This document shows, piece after piece, positions 1 through 8,030 of a DNA stretch of 64,000 nt. The translations under genes were made by a program, and so were the position numbers. The notes beneath the pieces were generated by a model, which saw nothing but the letters and a program-made list of their open reading frames with translations, did no database searches and was not told where the DNA came from. The stretch is from positions 1,364,001 to 1,428,000 of the forward strand of contig NZ_CP108356.1 in the NCBI RefSeq assembly GCF_036237315.1, written 5' to 3'. This DNA comes from Streptomyces sp. NBC_01351 (GTDB lineage: Bacteria > Actinomycetota > Actinomycetes > Streptomycetales > Streptomycetaceae). The first letter of the stretch is position 1. Every line of letters begins with the position of its first letter.

Positions 1-153
1 TACTACCCGCGCTTCGGTTTCGTACCGGCGTCGCACTTCGGGATCCGGGCGCCCTTCGAGGTACCGGACGAGGCGATGATGGCGCTGGTGCTGGACGCTT
101 CCGTGCCGGTACCGGCGGGCACGATCGGCTATCCGGCCCCGTTCGGAGTCTGA
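1..153 (+). CDS. GNAT-family N-acetyltransferase, C-terminal end (partial)
   Basis: The frame is open from base 1 to the TGA at 151-153 and gives the last 50 residues of a protein whose start lies outside the window. It opens with YYPRFGFVPA and continues into a stretch on MMALVLD, the usual C-terminal strand pattern of YhbS-like GNAT acetyltransferases, where the tyrosine/arginine segment lies near the acetyl-CoA site. The acceptor substrate cannot be inferred. A strong hairpin follows 7 nt after the stop. Confidence 0.7.
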   Translation, partial: YYPRFGFVPASHFGIRAPFEVPDEAMMALVLDASVPVPAGTIGYPAPFGV

Positions 154-160
154 TCTCCTC

Positions 161-193
161 CGCACCCCGCCGCGTAGCACGCGGCGGGGTGCG
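161..193 (+). terminator. Strong hairpin terminator after the acetyltransferase gene
   Basis: A perfect 14-bp stem (161-174 with 180-193) closes on the 5-nt loop TAGCA. There is no U-tract, which is common for Streptomyces terminators. It separates the acetyltransferase from idi. Confidence 0.75.
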
Positions 194-274
194 GGTGTGG
201 ACAGATCTTCGAAGTGGGGACAAGACCGTTTTGTACGGCAGACTGAAGGCCGAAGTCCGAAGCGAAGGATGGGT

Positions 275-874
275 ATGCCGACCACACCAGCCACCGCCGC
301 CAACAGCGCGTCCAACGGCACCGGGTCTCAAGAATCGATCATGCTCGAACTGGTCGACGAGTCCGGCAACACCATCGGCACGGCGGAGAAGCTCTCCGCC
401 CATCAGGCGCCGGGACAACTGCACAGGGCGTTCTCGGTGTTCCTCTTCGACGAGCAGGGCCGTCTGCTGCTCCAGCAGCGGGCCCTCGGGAAGTACCACT
501 CCCCCGGCGTCTGGTCGAACACCTGTTGCGGTCACCCCTATCCGGGGGAGTCGCCGTTCGCGGCGGCGGCCCGCCGGACCCACGAGGAGCTGGGCCTCTC
601 GCCCTCGCTGCTCGCGGAGGCGGGAACGGTGCGCTACAACCACCCGGACCCCGCATCGGGCCTGGTGGAGCAGGAGTTCAACCACCTGTTCGTGGGACTC
701 GCGCAGGCCTCGGTGCACCCCGATCCGGAGGAGATCGCGGACACCGCGTTCGTCACCGCCGAGGAGCTGGCCAAGCAGCACGCCGAACTGCCGTTCTCGG
801 CCTGGTTCATGACCGTGCTCGACGCGGCGCGCCCGGCGATCCGTGAGCTGACGGGTGACGCGGCGGGCTGGTAG
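275..874 (+). CDS. idi: Isopentenyl-diphosphate delta-isomerase (type I, Nudix fold)
   Basis: It interconverts isopentenyl and dimethylallyl diphosphate in the cytosol for terpenoid and quinone side-chain synthesis. The 199-residue product has the type I pattern: QLHRAFSVFLFD near residue 48, the catalytic cysteine in SNTCCGHP (C84/C85), a Nudix-like helix GESPFAAAARRTHEELGL at about 91-108, and EQEFNHLFVG carrying the catalytic glutamate region. The frame is open up to 197, but ATG 275 has AAGGA five bases upstream and gives the usual family length. A second ATG at 269 overlaps that site. The gene appears monocistronic: a strong hairpin precedes it and the next gene converges on it. Confidence 0.93.
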   Translation: MPTTPATAANSASNGTGSQESIMLELVDESGNTIGTAEKLSAHQAPGQLHRAFSVFLFDEQGRLLLQQRALGKYHSPGVWSNTCCGHPYPGESPFAAAARRTHEELGLSPSLLAEAGTVRYNHPDPASGLVEQEFNHLFVGLAQASVHPDPEEIADTAFVTAEELAKQHAELPFSAWFMTVLDAARPAIRELTGDAAGW

Positions 875-891
875 CCCGTCGTACACGTCCT

Positions 892-1401
892 TCAGTCGGC
901 CGGGGTCGGCGCGGGGATGCCCGGCGTGGTGAGCGGCAGGGCCGCCCAGATGACCTTGCCGCCGGTCGAGGTGTGCTCGACGTCGCAGACCCCGCCGGCC
1001 TCCAGCGTGACCTCCCGCACCAGGAGCAGGCCCCGGCCGCCGGTCTGGCCGAAATCGGCCTCCAGCGCCTTGGGGCGGTACGGGTGGTTGTCCTCGACGG
1101 CCACCCGTACCCATTCGCGGCCGATGGCGACCTCGACCGCGACCTCGGGCGAGAGCAGGGCGGCGTGCCGGACCGAGTTCGTCACCAGTTCGGAGACGAT
1201 CAGCAGCAGGGAGTAGACGAGGTCCTGATGGGCGGGCACCCCCTGGCGCCCGAGCAGGTCGCGGACCGCGCGGCGGGCCTGCGGAACGGATTCTTCTACT
1301 GCGGGAGCGGTGAACCTCCAGACCCCCTCGTACGCGAGGGGGTCTGCCGGAGCCCCGGGCTCCACTTCCTGGGCTGGCGGGACGCTCCCGCTGACATCCA
1401 T
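892..1401 (-). CDS. Anti-sigma-factor-like ATP-binding protein (HATPase_c_2)
   Basis: The 169-residue protein has the GHKL fold used by RsbW/SpoIIAB-type serine kinases. The N box is SELVTNSVRHA, the G1 region VEDNHPYRP and the G2 motif GGRGLLLV, all intact, so ATP binding is likely. These small Streptomyces proteins are usually inferred to control sigma factors or anti-anti-sigma factors by phosphorylation; no partner lies beside this one. Start chosen at ATG 1401, preceded by a GGGGGACGG stretch; an in-frame GTG at 1437 would add 12 residues. Confidence 0.8.
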   Translation of the reverse strand: MDVSGSVPPAQEVEPGAPADPLAYEGVWRFTAPAVEESVPQARRAVRDLLGRQGVPAHQDLVYSLLLIVSELVTNSVRHAALLSPEVAVEVAIGREWVRVAVEDNHPYRPKALEADFGQTGGRGLLLVREVTLEAGGVCDVEHTSTGGKVIWAALPLTTPGIPAPTPAD

Positions 1402-1531
1402 CTTCCGTCCCCCGTCTTCGCGCTCGATCGTCTCCACGCGTCAAGAGTGGTGAACGGGTCGGTCCGGACCGAACCGCTGACCAGAAGTCAGCATCAATCG
1501 GACACTTTCTGACCACTGGCGTATGACAGAG

Positions 1532-2266
1532 TCAGTTGTTCGACTGTTCCTGATCCCCTGGCGGACGCTTCTCGGCCGTACCGTCCGTCGCGTCCGGCCC
1601 CTGGTCCCCCTCCACCACCTCGTCCTCCCTGACCAACCCCAGGATGCGGCGGGCCCCCGTGCCCAGGGCCACCAGGCTCAGGCCGTCGAACAGGAGGGCG
1701 AGGGAGAAGAAGGTTCCGATCACGTACAGACTGCTGCCGGGCCAGCTGGACAGGATCAGCACGCCCAGCAGGATGCCGAAGGCGCCCTGCGCGAGGGCGA
1801 GCCCGAAATTGGCACCGCGCACCACGAGGGCGCCGACCAGCCGGAACACCCCGCCCGTGAGGAAGAGCAGCGCGGCGAACATGGTCAGCGCCTCGGCGCT
1901 CGCCTCGGGGCGGCGCAGGATCACGAACCCGGCCGCCAGGTTGATCGCGGCCACGATGACGGCGAGCCAGAAGTAATTGCCGTGGCGCGACTGAACGGCC
2001 TGGAGCAGGCCCACGACGCCGCCGATCAGCAGCAGCCAGCCGAAGAGGAACATCGAGGTCAGCGTGGCCAGGCCGGTGTAGACGAGGCCGACGAGACCGG
2101 CGAGCACGAGGATCACCCCGAGCAGGGCCAGCCAACCGAAACTCCGGCTCAGCTTCTGCTTGTCCCGCTGCTGCTCGCGCTGATCGCGCTGCCGTCCCTG
2201 CCGTTCCTGCCGTCCCTGCCGTTCCTGCTGTTCCTGCTGTTTCTCGCGCTGCGGTCCTTCGCCCAC
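1532..2266 (-). CDS. DUF308/HdeD-family membrane protein with Q/E/R-rich N-terminus
   Basis: A 244-residue protein with about six hydrophobic segments arranged as repeated pairs (for example GWLALLGVILVLAGLVGLVY and FWLAVIVAAINLAAGFVIL), typical of DUF308/HdeD proteins. E. coli HdeD is linked to acid resistance; the role in Streptomyces is unknown. The first 40 residues are a hydrophilic run of Gln, Glu and Arg encoded by a 9-bp tandem repeat, and the tail is acidic and hydrophilic. The start is GTG 2266, with AAGGGGG seven bases upstream; the open frame further upstream looks non-coding. Confidence 0.8.
   Translation of the reverse strand: MGEGPQREKQQEQQERQGRQERQGRQRDQREQQRDKQKLSRSFGWLALLGVILVLAGLVGLVYTGLATLTSMFLFGWLLLIGGVVGLLQAVQSRHGNYFWLAVIVAAINLAAGFVILRRPEASAEALTMFAALLFLTGGVFRLVGALVVRGANFGLALAQGAFGILLGVLILSSWPGSSLYVIGTFFSLALLFDGLSLVALGTGARRILGLVREDEVVEGDQGPDATDGTAEKRPPGDQEQSNN
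2189..2242 (-). repeat. Six tandem 9-bp repeats inside the DUF308 gene
   Basis: On the plus strand the units read CTGCCGTCC or CTGCCGTTC, with the last two drifting to CTGCTGTT(C/T). On the coding strand they encode Gln/Glu/Arg/Gly-rich repeats in the cytoplasmic N-terminus. The copy number probably varies between strains. Confidence 0.85.
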
Positions 2267-2347
2267 GGACGTGCCCCCTTCGGCTCGGCACCCCCCGGAC
2301 GGACTCCCTTGATCATAGGATCGCCGCCCCGGGATAGCATCCGGCCC

Positions 2348-3106
2348 ATGAACGCAGCCGGGGATCCCACACTCCTCCACACGGTCGCGGACGGCGTCGC
2401 CACCGTGGTCATCTCGCACCCCGCCAAGCGCAACGCCATGACGGCGGCCATGTGGCGGGCGCTCCCGGAGCTGCTGGCGGGCCTGGCGGGGGACCCGGCC
2501 GTACGGGTGCTCGTCCTGACCGGAGCCGGACCGACCTTCTGCGCGGGCGCGGACATCTCCTCACTGACCGGGGACGAGGACCAGGACCCGCGGGCCCTCG
2601 CCGTGACGGCGGAGGACGCGCTGGCCGCCTTCCCGAAGCCGACCCTGGCGGCGATCCGCGGGTTCTGCGTGGGCGGCGGCAGCCAGCTGGCGGCCGCGTG
2701 CGACCTGCGGTTCGCGGAGGAGGGCGCGTCCTTCGGGGTGACGCCGGCGAAGCTGGGCATCGTCTATCCGGCTTCCTCGACGCGGCGGTTGGCGTCCGTG
2801 GTCGGCCCGGCCTGGGCCAAGTACCTCCTCTTCTCCGCAGAGTTGATCGGTGCGGAGCAGGCGCTGCGCGCCGGGTTCCTGAACGAGCTGCTGCCGGCCG
2901 GGCAACTGGACAAGCGGGTGGCCGAGTTCACCCGGGTCCTGGCCTCCCGGTCACAACTGACGCAGGCGGCCGCCAAGGAGTTCACGGACGGCCGGACTGA
3001 CCGGGACGGATACTGGGAGGACCAGGCGGCCGGAAGCGGCGACACCTCGGAGGGTGTCGCCGCGTTCCTGGAACGCCGGGCCCCGGAGTTCACCTGGACA
3101 CCGTGA
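2348..3106 (+). CDS. Enoyl-CoA hydratase/isomerase family protein
   Basis: A 252-residue single-domain crotonase. The two oxyanion-hole segments are visible: CAGADISSL near residue 64 and CVGGGSQLAAACDL near residue 110. The conserved region after these is EEGASFGVTPAKLGI. It probably hydrates or isomerises an acyl-CoA; the substrate is not evident. ATG 2348 is the natural start: family homology begins there and a -10-like TAGCAT (2335-2340) lies 7 nt upstream with no ribosome binding site, suggesting a leaderless mRNA. It converges on the PfpI gene with only one base between stops. Confidence 0.88.
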   Translation: MNAAGDPTLLHTVADGVATVVISHPAKRNAMTAAMWRALPELLAGLAGDPAVRVLVLTGAGPTFCAGADISSLTGDEDQDPRALAVTAEDALAAFPKPTLAAIRGFCVGGGSQLAAACDLRFAEEGASFGVTPAKLGIVYPASSTRRLASVVGPAWAKYLLFSAELIGAEQALRAGFLNELLPAGQLDKRVAEFTRVLASRSQLTQAAAKEFTDGRTDRDGYWEDQAAGSGDTSEGVAAFLERRAPEFTWTP

Positions 3107-3107
3107 A

Positions 3108-3737
3108 CTACACCGGCCGGCTGTTCGCCCGCAGCCGCGCGACGATCTCGGCCGGTGCCTTGTCCGGCGAACCGGCGTCGTAGGGCGGCTGGGGGTCGTA
3201 CTCGGTCATCAGCTGGACGGTCTGGGCGAACTCGTCCCCGGCGATCCGGCCGAGCAGGGTGAGCCCCATGTCGATCCCGGAGGACACCCCGGCGGCGGTG
3301 ACGTACTTCCCGTCGGTGACCACCCGCTCCCCGGTGGCCTCGGCCCCGAACTTCGCCAGCTGGTCCAGGTACAGCCAGTGGCCGGCGGCCCGCCGCCCGT
3401 CGAGCAGCCCGGCGGCGGCGAGCAGGAGCGATCCGGTGCACACGGAGGTGGTCCACGTGCTGGTGGCGTCGACGGCCTGCAGCCACTCCAGCACGGCGGG
3501 ATTCTCCATCTCCACCTCGGGGTGCGGCCCACCGGGCACGATGACGATGTCGGGCCGGGTCACCTCGTCGAGCCCCTTGTCCGCGACGAGCGCGAGCGCC
3601 CCGCTGTCGGTCCGCACGGGCCCGGGCCGCTCGGAGACGAACACCACCTCGGCGTCGGGCAGCCGCCCGAGGGTGTCGAAGGGCCCGATGGCGTCGAGGG
3701 CGGTGAAGCGGTCGTAGAGCAGTACGGCGATCTGCAT
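3108..3737 (-). CDS. DJ-1/PfpI-family protein (class I glutamine amidotransferase-like)
   Basis: A 209-residue single domain starting MQIAVLLYDRFTALDAIGPF. The nucleophile elbow is TSVCTGSLLLAAAGLL, whose cysteine is the expected reactive residue, followed by the typical G-H-W segment RRAAGHWLYL. Members include isonitrile hydratases, chaperones and glyoxalases; which applies cannot be told. GGAGGAGAA directly precedes the ATG. The gene lies downstream of, and in the same direction as, a GlxA-type regulator that contains the same fold (119 bp gap), so regulator and enzyme may be functionally linked. Confidence 0.85.
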   Translation of the reverse strand: MQIAVLLYDRFTALDAIGPFDTLGRLPDAEVVFVSERPGPVRTDSGALALVADKGLDEVTRPDIVIVPGGPHPEVEMENPAVLEWLQAVDATSTWTTSVCTGSLLLAAAGLLDGRRAAGHWLYLDQLAKFGAEATGERVVTDGKYVTAAGVSSGIDMGLTLLGRIAGDEFAQTVQLMTEYDPQPPYDAGSPDKAPAEIVARLRANSRPV

Positions 3738-3856
3738 TGTTCTCCTCCGGAGCGGTCGACGAATCACGACACTGCCCCACGTCGGGGCGGTGGTCCTGCA
3801 CCCGGGGCAAACCCTGCCCCGGTCGGGCGAACCGGGAAGCGACGGGCCGGCGGGGC

Positions 3857-4831
3857 TCAGTGGGCAGCCGTGGGGCCGAAGCGGCGGCGGTATTCGGCCG
3901 GGGGCTGGCCCAGGGTTCGTACGAAGGCACGCCGTAGTGCCTCCGGCGTGCCGTAGCCACACGCGCGGGAGATCTGGGCGACCCCCTCCGCGCTCTCCTC
4001 CAACAGGCGGCGGGCATGTTCGACGCGGACGCGTTCCACGTACCGGCCCGGCGTCACCCCCGTCTCCGCCTGGAAGGCACGGGCGAAGTGCCGCGGCGAG
4101 AGCCGGGCCCGGGCCGCGAGGGTCTCGACGCTCAGGTCGGAGTCCGGGTGCTCCGTGATCCACTGCTGGACGTCCCGCAAAGGATCCCGCCGGGCCGTCT
4201 GGGCCGCCAGCTGCGCACTGAACTGCGCCTGGTTGCCCGGCCTGCGCAGGAACACCACCAGGCTGCGGGCGATGGTCAGTGCGACGTCCCGCCCGTGATC
4301 CTCCTCCACCAGCGCGAGCGCGAGGTCGATCCCGGCCGTGACCCCGGCCGAGGTGGCCACCGGTCCGTCCCGTACGTAAATGGGGTCGGGCTCCACCGCC
4401 ACGGCAGGGTAGTCCCGCGCCATCTGCTCGCACGCGTACCAGTGCGTCGTCGCCCGCCGCCCGTCCAGCAGCCCCGCCTCGGCCAGCAGCAGCCCTCCCG
4501 TACACACGGACACCAGCCGCTCCGCGACACCCCCGTACGTGCGCAGCCAGTCGGTGAGCCGCGGCTCGAAGTCCGCCGTGAACCAGCCCCCGGGCACCAC
4601 CAGCGTGGTCCCGGCGCCCGGCCGGGCACTCTCCAGGTCCCCGTCCGGTACCAGCGTCAGCCCGCTGCTCGTCCGGACCGGCGCGCCTCCCGGCGACACC
4701 GTCCTGATCGCGTACCCGGTCGGCCCGGGGCACCGGGCCGCGGCGGCGAACACCTCCACCGGCCCGGTCACGTCCAGGCTCTGCACCCCGTCGTAGAGGA
4801 CGACGAGCACGTTCCGCGGTAACGACGACAT
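3857..4831 (-). CDS. GlxA-family transcriptional regulator (PfpI-like domain plus AraC HTH)
   Basis: A 324-residue two-domain regulator. The N-terminal 190 residues form a DJ-1/PfpI-like domain (LVVLYDGVQSLDVTGPVEVF; elbow VSVCTGGLLLAEAGLL), probably a ligand sensor. The C-terminal 100 residues are an AraC-type double HTH: LSVETLAARARLSPRHFARAF and VAQISRACGYGTPEALRRAF. Length and layout match GlxA/FtrA regulators. The ATG at 4831 is preceded only by a weak GAGGG. It sits upstream of the PfpI gene on the same strand and is its most likely target. Confidence 0.88.
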   Translation of the reverse strand: MSSLPRNVLVVLYDGVQSLDVTGPVEVFAAAARCPGPTGYAIRTVSPGGAPVRTSSGLTLVPDGDLESARPGAGTTLVVPGGWFTADFEPRLTDWLRTYGGVAERLVSVCTGGLLLAEAGLLDGRRATTHWYACEQMARDYPAVAVEPDPIYVRDGPVATSAGVTAGIDLALALVEEDHGRDVALTIARSLVVFLRRPGNQAQFSAQLAAQTARRDPLRDVQQWITEHPDSDLSVETLAARARLSPRHFARAFQAETGVTPGRYVERVRVEHARRLLEESAEGVAQISRACGYGTPEALRRAFVRTLGQPPAEYRRRFGPTAAH

Positions 4832-5005
4832 GCCCTCATGGTGGGCCGCGGGCGCGATGGCTGCAATGACCTGCTTCCCACCTATCCGGCCATGTGGCGG
4901 GCCGTCCTCCTCCTCGGGGTGGGCCGTGCTGATCGGCGTGAACATCATCGGCCCGAGCCGACGTGCACGGGCTGCCTCGGCGGCCGAGGCGGCGGGACGG
5001 GGCCG

Positions 5006-5011
5006 TAGAAT
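5006..5011 (+). promoter_or_regulatory. -10 element of a probable leaderless promoter for the first ABC-F gene
   Basis: TAGAAT lies exactly 9 nt before ATG 5021, which places the transcription start at or beside the start codon. There is no purine-rich ribosome binding site between them and no clear -35 box. Confidence 0.55.
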
Positions 5012-5020
5012 CGGCAGATC

Positions 5021-6658
5021 ATGACTGCAACCCTCGTCGCCAAGAAGCTCACCGCCGCGCACGGTGAGCGCACTCTCTTCGCCGATCTCGACCTCGTCGT
5101 CGCGCCCGGCGACGTCATCGGTCTCGTCGGCGTCAACGGCGCCGGGAAGTCCACCCTGCTGCGCCTGCTGGCCGGGCTGGACACCCCCGAGACCGGTGAG
5201 CTGCGGCTCTCCCCGCCCACCGCCGCCGTCGGCCACCTCCCGCAGGAGCCGGAGCGCCGGCCGGAGGAGTCCGTACGGGACTTCCTGGCGCGGCGCACCG
5301 GCGTGGCCGCCGCCCAGGCGGAGCTCGACGCGGCGACGCAGGGCCTCGTGGACGGCGCCCCGGGCGCGGACGACGCGTACGCGACCGCGCTGGACCGCTG
5401 GCTGGACCTCGGCGGCGCGGACCTCGACGAGCGCGCCGAGGAGGTCGCCGCCGAGCTCGGCCTCACCGTGGGCCTCGACCTGCCCATGACGGCGCTCTCC
5501 GGCGGCCAGGCGGCCCGCGCGGGCCTCGCCTCGCTCCTGCTGTCCCGCTACGACGTCTTCCTGCTCGACGAGCCCACCAACGACCTGGACCTGGACGGTC
5601 TGGAGCGGCTGGAGCGCTTCGTGAAGGGGCTGCGCGCGGGCACGATCGTGATCAGCCACGACCGCGAGTTCCTGACCCGGACCGTCACCAAGGTCCTCGA
5701 ACTGGACCTGGCCCAACAGCAGATCAACCTCTACGGCGGCGGTTACGAGTCGTACCTGGAGGAGCGCGAGCGGGCCCGGTCGCACGCCCGCGAGGAGTTC
5801 GACGAGTACGCGGGCAAGAAGTCCGCGCTCGAGGGCCGGGCGCAGATGCAGCGGAACTGGATGGACAAGGGCGTGCGCAACGCCCGCCGCAAGGCGAGCG
5901 ACAACGACAAGATCGGCAAGAACCTGCGCGGCGAGTCCAGCGAGAAGCAGGCCGCGAAGGCCCGCCAGACGCAGCGGGCGATCGAGCGGCTGGAGGTCGT
6001 GGACGAGCCGCGCAAGGAGTGGGAGCTGCGCATGGAGATCGCGGCTGCCCCGCGCTCAGGCTCGGTGGTGGCCACCCTGCGCGAGGCGGCCGTCCAGCGC
6101 GGGGACTTCGCCTTCGGCCCGGCCAGCCTGCAGATCGACTGGGCGGACCGGGTGGCGATCACCGGGGCGAACGGCGCCGGCAAGTCCACCCTGCTGGCCG
6201 TGCTGCTGGGCCGGCTGGCCCCGGACTCCGGATCCGCCACCCTCGGCTCCGGCGTCCTGGTGGGCGAGGTGGACCAGGCCCGCGGCCTGTTCCTCGGCGA
6301 CGAGCCGCTGCTGGAGGCCTTCTGCGCGGCGGTCCCGGACACCGAGCCGGCGGAAGTCCGTACGCTGCTGGCCAAGTTCGGCCTGAAGGCGGCCCACGTC
6401 CTGCGCCCGGCGGCCACCCTCTCCCCCGGCGAGCGCACCCGCGCCGCCCTGGCCCTGCTCCAGGGCCGCGGGGTGAACCTGCTGGTCCTGGACGAGCCGA
6501 CCAACCACCTGGACCTCCCGGCGATCGAGCAGTTGGAGGCCGCCCTGGAGACCTACGAGGGCACCCTCCTGCTGGTCACGCACGACCGCCGCATGCTGGA
6601 CGCCGTCCAGGTGACCCGCCGGCTGGAGGTCTCGGGCGGCAAGGTCGTGGAGCTCTAG
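5021..6658 (+). CDS. ABC-F family ATPase (ribosome-associated type)
   Basis: 545 residues with two ABC domains and no membrane segments. The first Walker A is GVNGAGKST (37-45), the first signature LSGGQAARAG, the first Walker B VFLLDEPTNDLDL; the second set is GANGAGKST, LSPGERTRAA and LVLDEPTNHLDL. The linker between the cassettes is charged and coiled-coil-like. ABC-F proteins act on the ribosome, either as translation factors or in antibiotic protection; this one has no biosynthetic neighbours, so a housekeeping or intrinsic-resistance role is inferred. Expression is probably leaderless. Confidence 0.9.
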   Translation: MTATLVAKKLTAAHGERTLFADLDLVVAPGDVIGLVGVNGAGKSTLLRLLAGLDTPETGELRLSPPTAAVGHLPQEPERRPEESVRDFLARRTGVAAAQAELDAATQGLVDGAPGADDAYATALDRWLDLGGADLDERAEEVAAELGLTVGLDLPMTALSGGQAARAGLASLLLSRYDVFLLDEPTNDLDLDGLERLERFVKGLRAGTIVISHDREFLTRTVTKVLELDLAQQQINLYGGGYESYLEERERARSHAREEFDEYAGKKSALEGRAQMQRNWMDKGVRNARRKASDNDKIGKNLRGESSEKQAAKARQTQRAIERLEVVDEPRKEWELRMEIAAAPRSGSVVATLREAAVQRGDFAFGPASLQIDWADRVAITGANGAGKSTLLAVLLGRLAPDSGSATLGSGVLVGEVDQARGLFLGDEPLLEAFCAAVPDTEPAEVRTLLAKFGLKAAHVLRPAATLSPGERTRAALALLQGRGVNLLVLDEPTNHLDLPAIEQLEAALETYEGTLLLVTHDRRMLDAVQVTRRLEVSGGKVVEL

Positions 6659-6898
6659 GCCGTGGGCCCCGAGGTGCCGACCGACTCGTGCGCGACTAGC
6701 CTTTGTGGGTGAGAGCCGCAACCGCGGAGCACGCCCCCATGGCCTGAGTCCCATCGGCGCCCGGGGTGACCGAGCATGTGCTTCCGCACTTCCCGCGGCC
6801 CTGTATCCGATCCGCGCCGCCCGTCCTGTCCCGCGGCCGCGGTTCCACGTCCCCCATGCCTCGGAGAGGTGCGAGGGAGTGGGAGGAAGGGAATTCTC

Positions 6899-7165
6899 AT
6901 GCACGCACAGCGAGCGAAGCGCCTCTTCGTGGCCTCCGCCGCCGGTCTCCTGATGGCCGGTGGGGCCGCACTCGGCACGGCGGGCACCGCCTCGGCGGCG
7001 GCCCCGGCCCAGCCCGTCAGCTACGTCAACGGCGGCGGCTGCGGCGACGATGACGACGACGACTACGGCCATCACAAGAGCGGCTGGCGCCACGGCGGCT
7101 GGGACCACGACGATGACGACAAGGGTTGGGGAGGGCACCGCAACGGCCACGGGCACGGCCACTGA
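6899..7165 (+). CDS. Small secreted Asp/His/Gly-rich peptide
   Basis: 88 residues. Residues 1-33 are a Sec signal peptide with positively charged start (MHAQRAKR), an alanine/glycine-rich core and a likely cleavage after TASA. The mature part of about 55 residues contains a run of six aspartates, a second run of four, at least ten histidines (ending GHGHGH), several GGW/GW pairs and one cysteine. This composition suggests metal binding (Ni, Cu, Zn or Ca) or a cell-surface polyelectrolyte; it is not a chaplin or rodlin. A strong GGGAGGAAGGG site precedes ATG 6899. A hairpin terminator follows. I recognise no family. Confidence 0.75.
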   Translation: MHAQRAKRLFVASAAGLLMAGGAALGTAGTASAAAPAQPVSYVNGGGCGDDDDDDYGHHKSGWRHGGWDHDDDDKGWGGHRNGHGHGH

Positions 7166-7180
7166 TTCGTTCCCTTGACA

Positions 7181-7224
7181 GCACGCCCTGCGCGGACCCG
7201 ACACCGGTCCGCGCATCGGCGTGC
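7181..7224. terminator. Bidirectional hairpin terminator between convergent genes
   Basis: A 10-bp perfect stem (7189-7198 with 7206-7215) on a 7-nt loop is extended, after a small internal loop, by a further 7 bp (7181-7187 with 7218-7224). It lies between the secreted-peptide gene and the convergent dehydrogenase gene. Confidence 0.8.
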
Positions 7225-7234
7225 CGCAGCAGCC

Positions 7235-8023
7235 TCAGCGCGCGTCCGACCACTCCGCCGGAGGCCGCCGCGTGCGGGCCATCCTGCGGGCCACGAACTC
7301 GCGCGGGAGGTGGCGGGCCGCCAGCGCGTACGCGCGGTAGCGGCGGCCGGTGATGCTGAGCGGGCGGCGCAGGGCGAGGTCGCGCAGGGCCCGGGCGACG
7401 ACCGCCTCCGGTTCGAGCCAGACCGCGTCGCGCAGCGCGCTGACGTCCATGCCGGCCCGCTCCTGGAACTCGGTACGGGTGAAGCCGGGGACCACCGCCA
7501 GCACACGGACCCCGTACGGCTCCATGTCCACCCGGAGGGATTCGCTGAAGCCGGTGATCCAGGCCTTGGCCGCGCCGTAGGTGCCGGTGGGCAGCAGCCC
7601 CGCCACCGAGGAGACGTTGAGGACGGCCCCCCGGCGGCGTTCGCGCAGGCCCGGGAGAAGGGCGTGGGTGAGCCGGAGCGGGACCTTGACCAGCAGGTCC
7701 AGCATCCGCTCCTCGTCCTCCACCGGGCTGTACGGGAACGGCGCCGGCAGCCCGAAGCCCGCGTTGTTGACCAGGACGTCGACGGGCCGGGCCCGGTCGG
7801 CGAGCCGCTCCGCGACCGAGGCGCACTGGGCCGGGTCCAGAAGATCGGCCGGAAGGACCTCGGCCGCGGCGCCGAACTCCCGGCCCAGTTCCCCGGCGAG
7901 GGCGTCGAGGCGGTCCTTGTCCCGGGCCACGAGGACCAGGTCGCAGCCCTTCGCGGCGAAGCCGCGGGCGAAGGCCGCGCCCAGTCCGGCGCTCGCCCCC
8001 GTGATCAGTACGGTCGTCGTCAA
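7235..8023 (-). CDS. Short-chain dehydrogenase/reductase (classical SDR), module A
   Basis: 262 residues with the NAD(P)-binding TGASAGLGAA (8-17), NNAG (86-89), catalytic serine in NVSSVAG and the Tyr149/Lys153 pair in YGAAK. The acidic/basic residue pattern after the second strand (VARDKDRL) suggests NADP preference, which is an inference. The substrate is unknown. It begins 7 bp after the stop of the 7-TM protein gene, so the ImmA-like, 7-TM and SDR genes are almost certainly one transcript. Module B of this window also pairs MAB_1171c proteins with oxidoreductases. Confidence 0.88.
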   Translation of the reverse strand: MTTTVLITGASAGLGAAFARGFAAKGCDLVLVARDKDRLDALAGELGREFGAAAEVLPADLLDPAQCASVAERLADRARPVDVLVNNAGFGLPAPFPYSPVEDEERMLDLLVKVPLRLTHALLPGLRERRRGAVLNVSSVAGLLPTGTYGAAKAWITGFSESLRVDMEPYGVRVLAVVPGFTRTEFQERAGMDVSALRDAVWLEPEAVVARALRDLALRRPLSITGRRYRAYALAARHLPREFVARRMARTRRPPAEWSDAR

Positions 8024-8030
8024 GACGGGT

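Noticed and set aside
1523..2347. Open frame upstream of and in frame with the enoyl-CoA hydratase on the plus strand
   Set aside because: It is antisense to the DUF308 gene, has no homology-like features, and the hydratase fold begins at 2348.
3738..5785. Very long open frames upstream of the PfpI and GlxA genes on the minus strand
   Set aside because: They are GC-driven extensions through other genes; ribosome binding sites and family starts place the true starts at 3737 and 4831.
6697..6890. Cyclic-di-AMP (ydaO) riboswitch upstream of the secreted peptide
   Set aside because: A GGGGTGA block is present, but I could not match the rest of the actinobacterial consensus; left as an unexplained leader.
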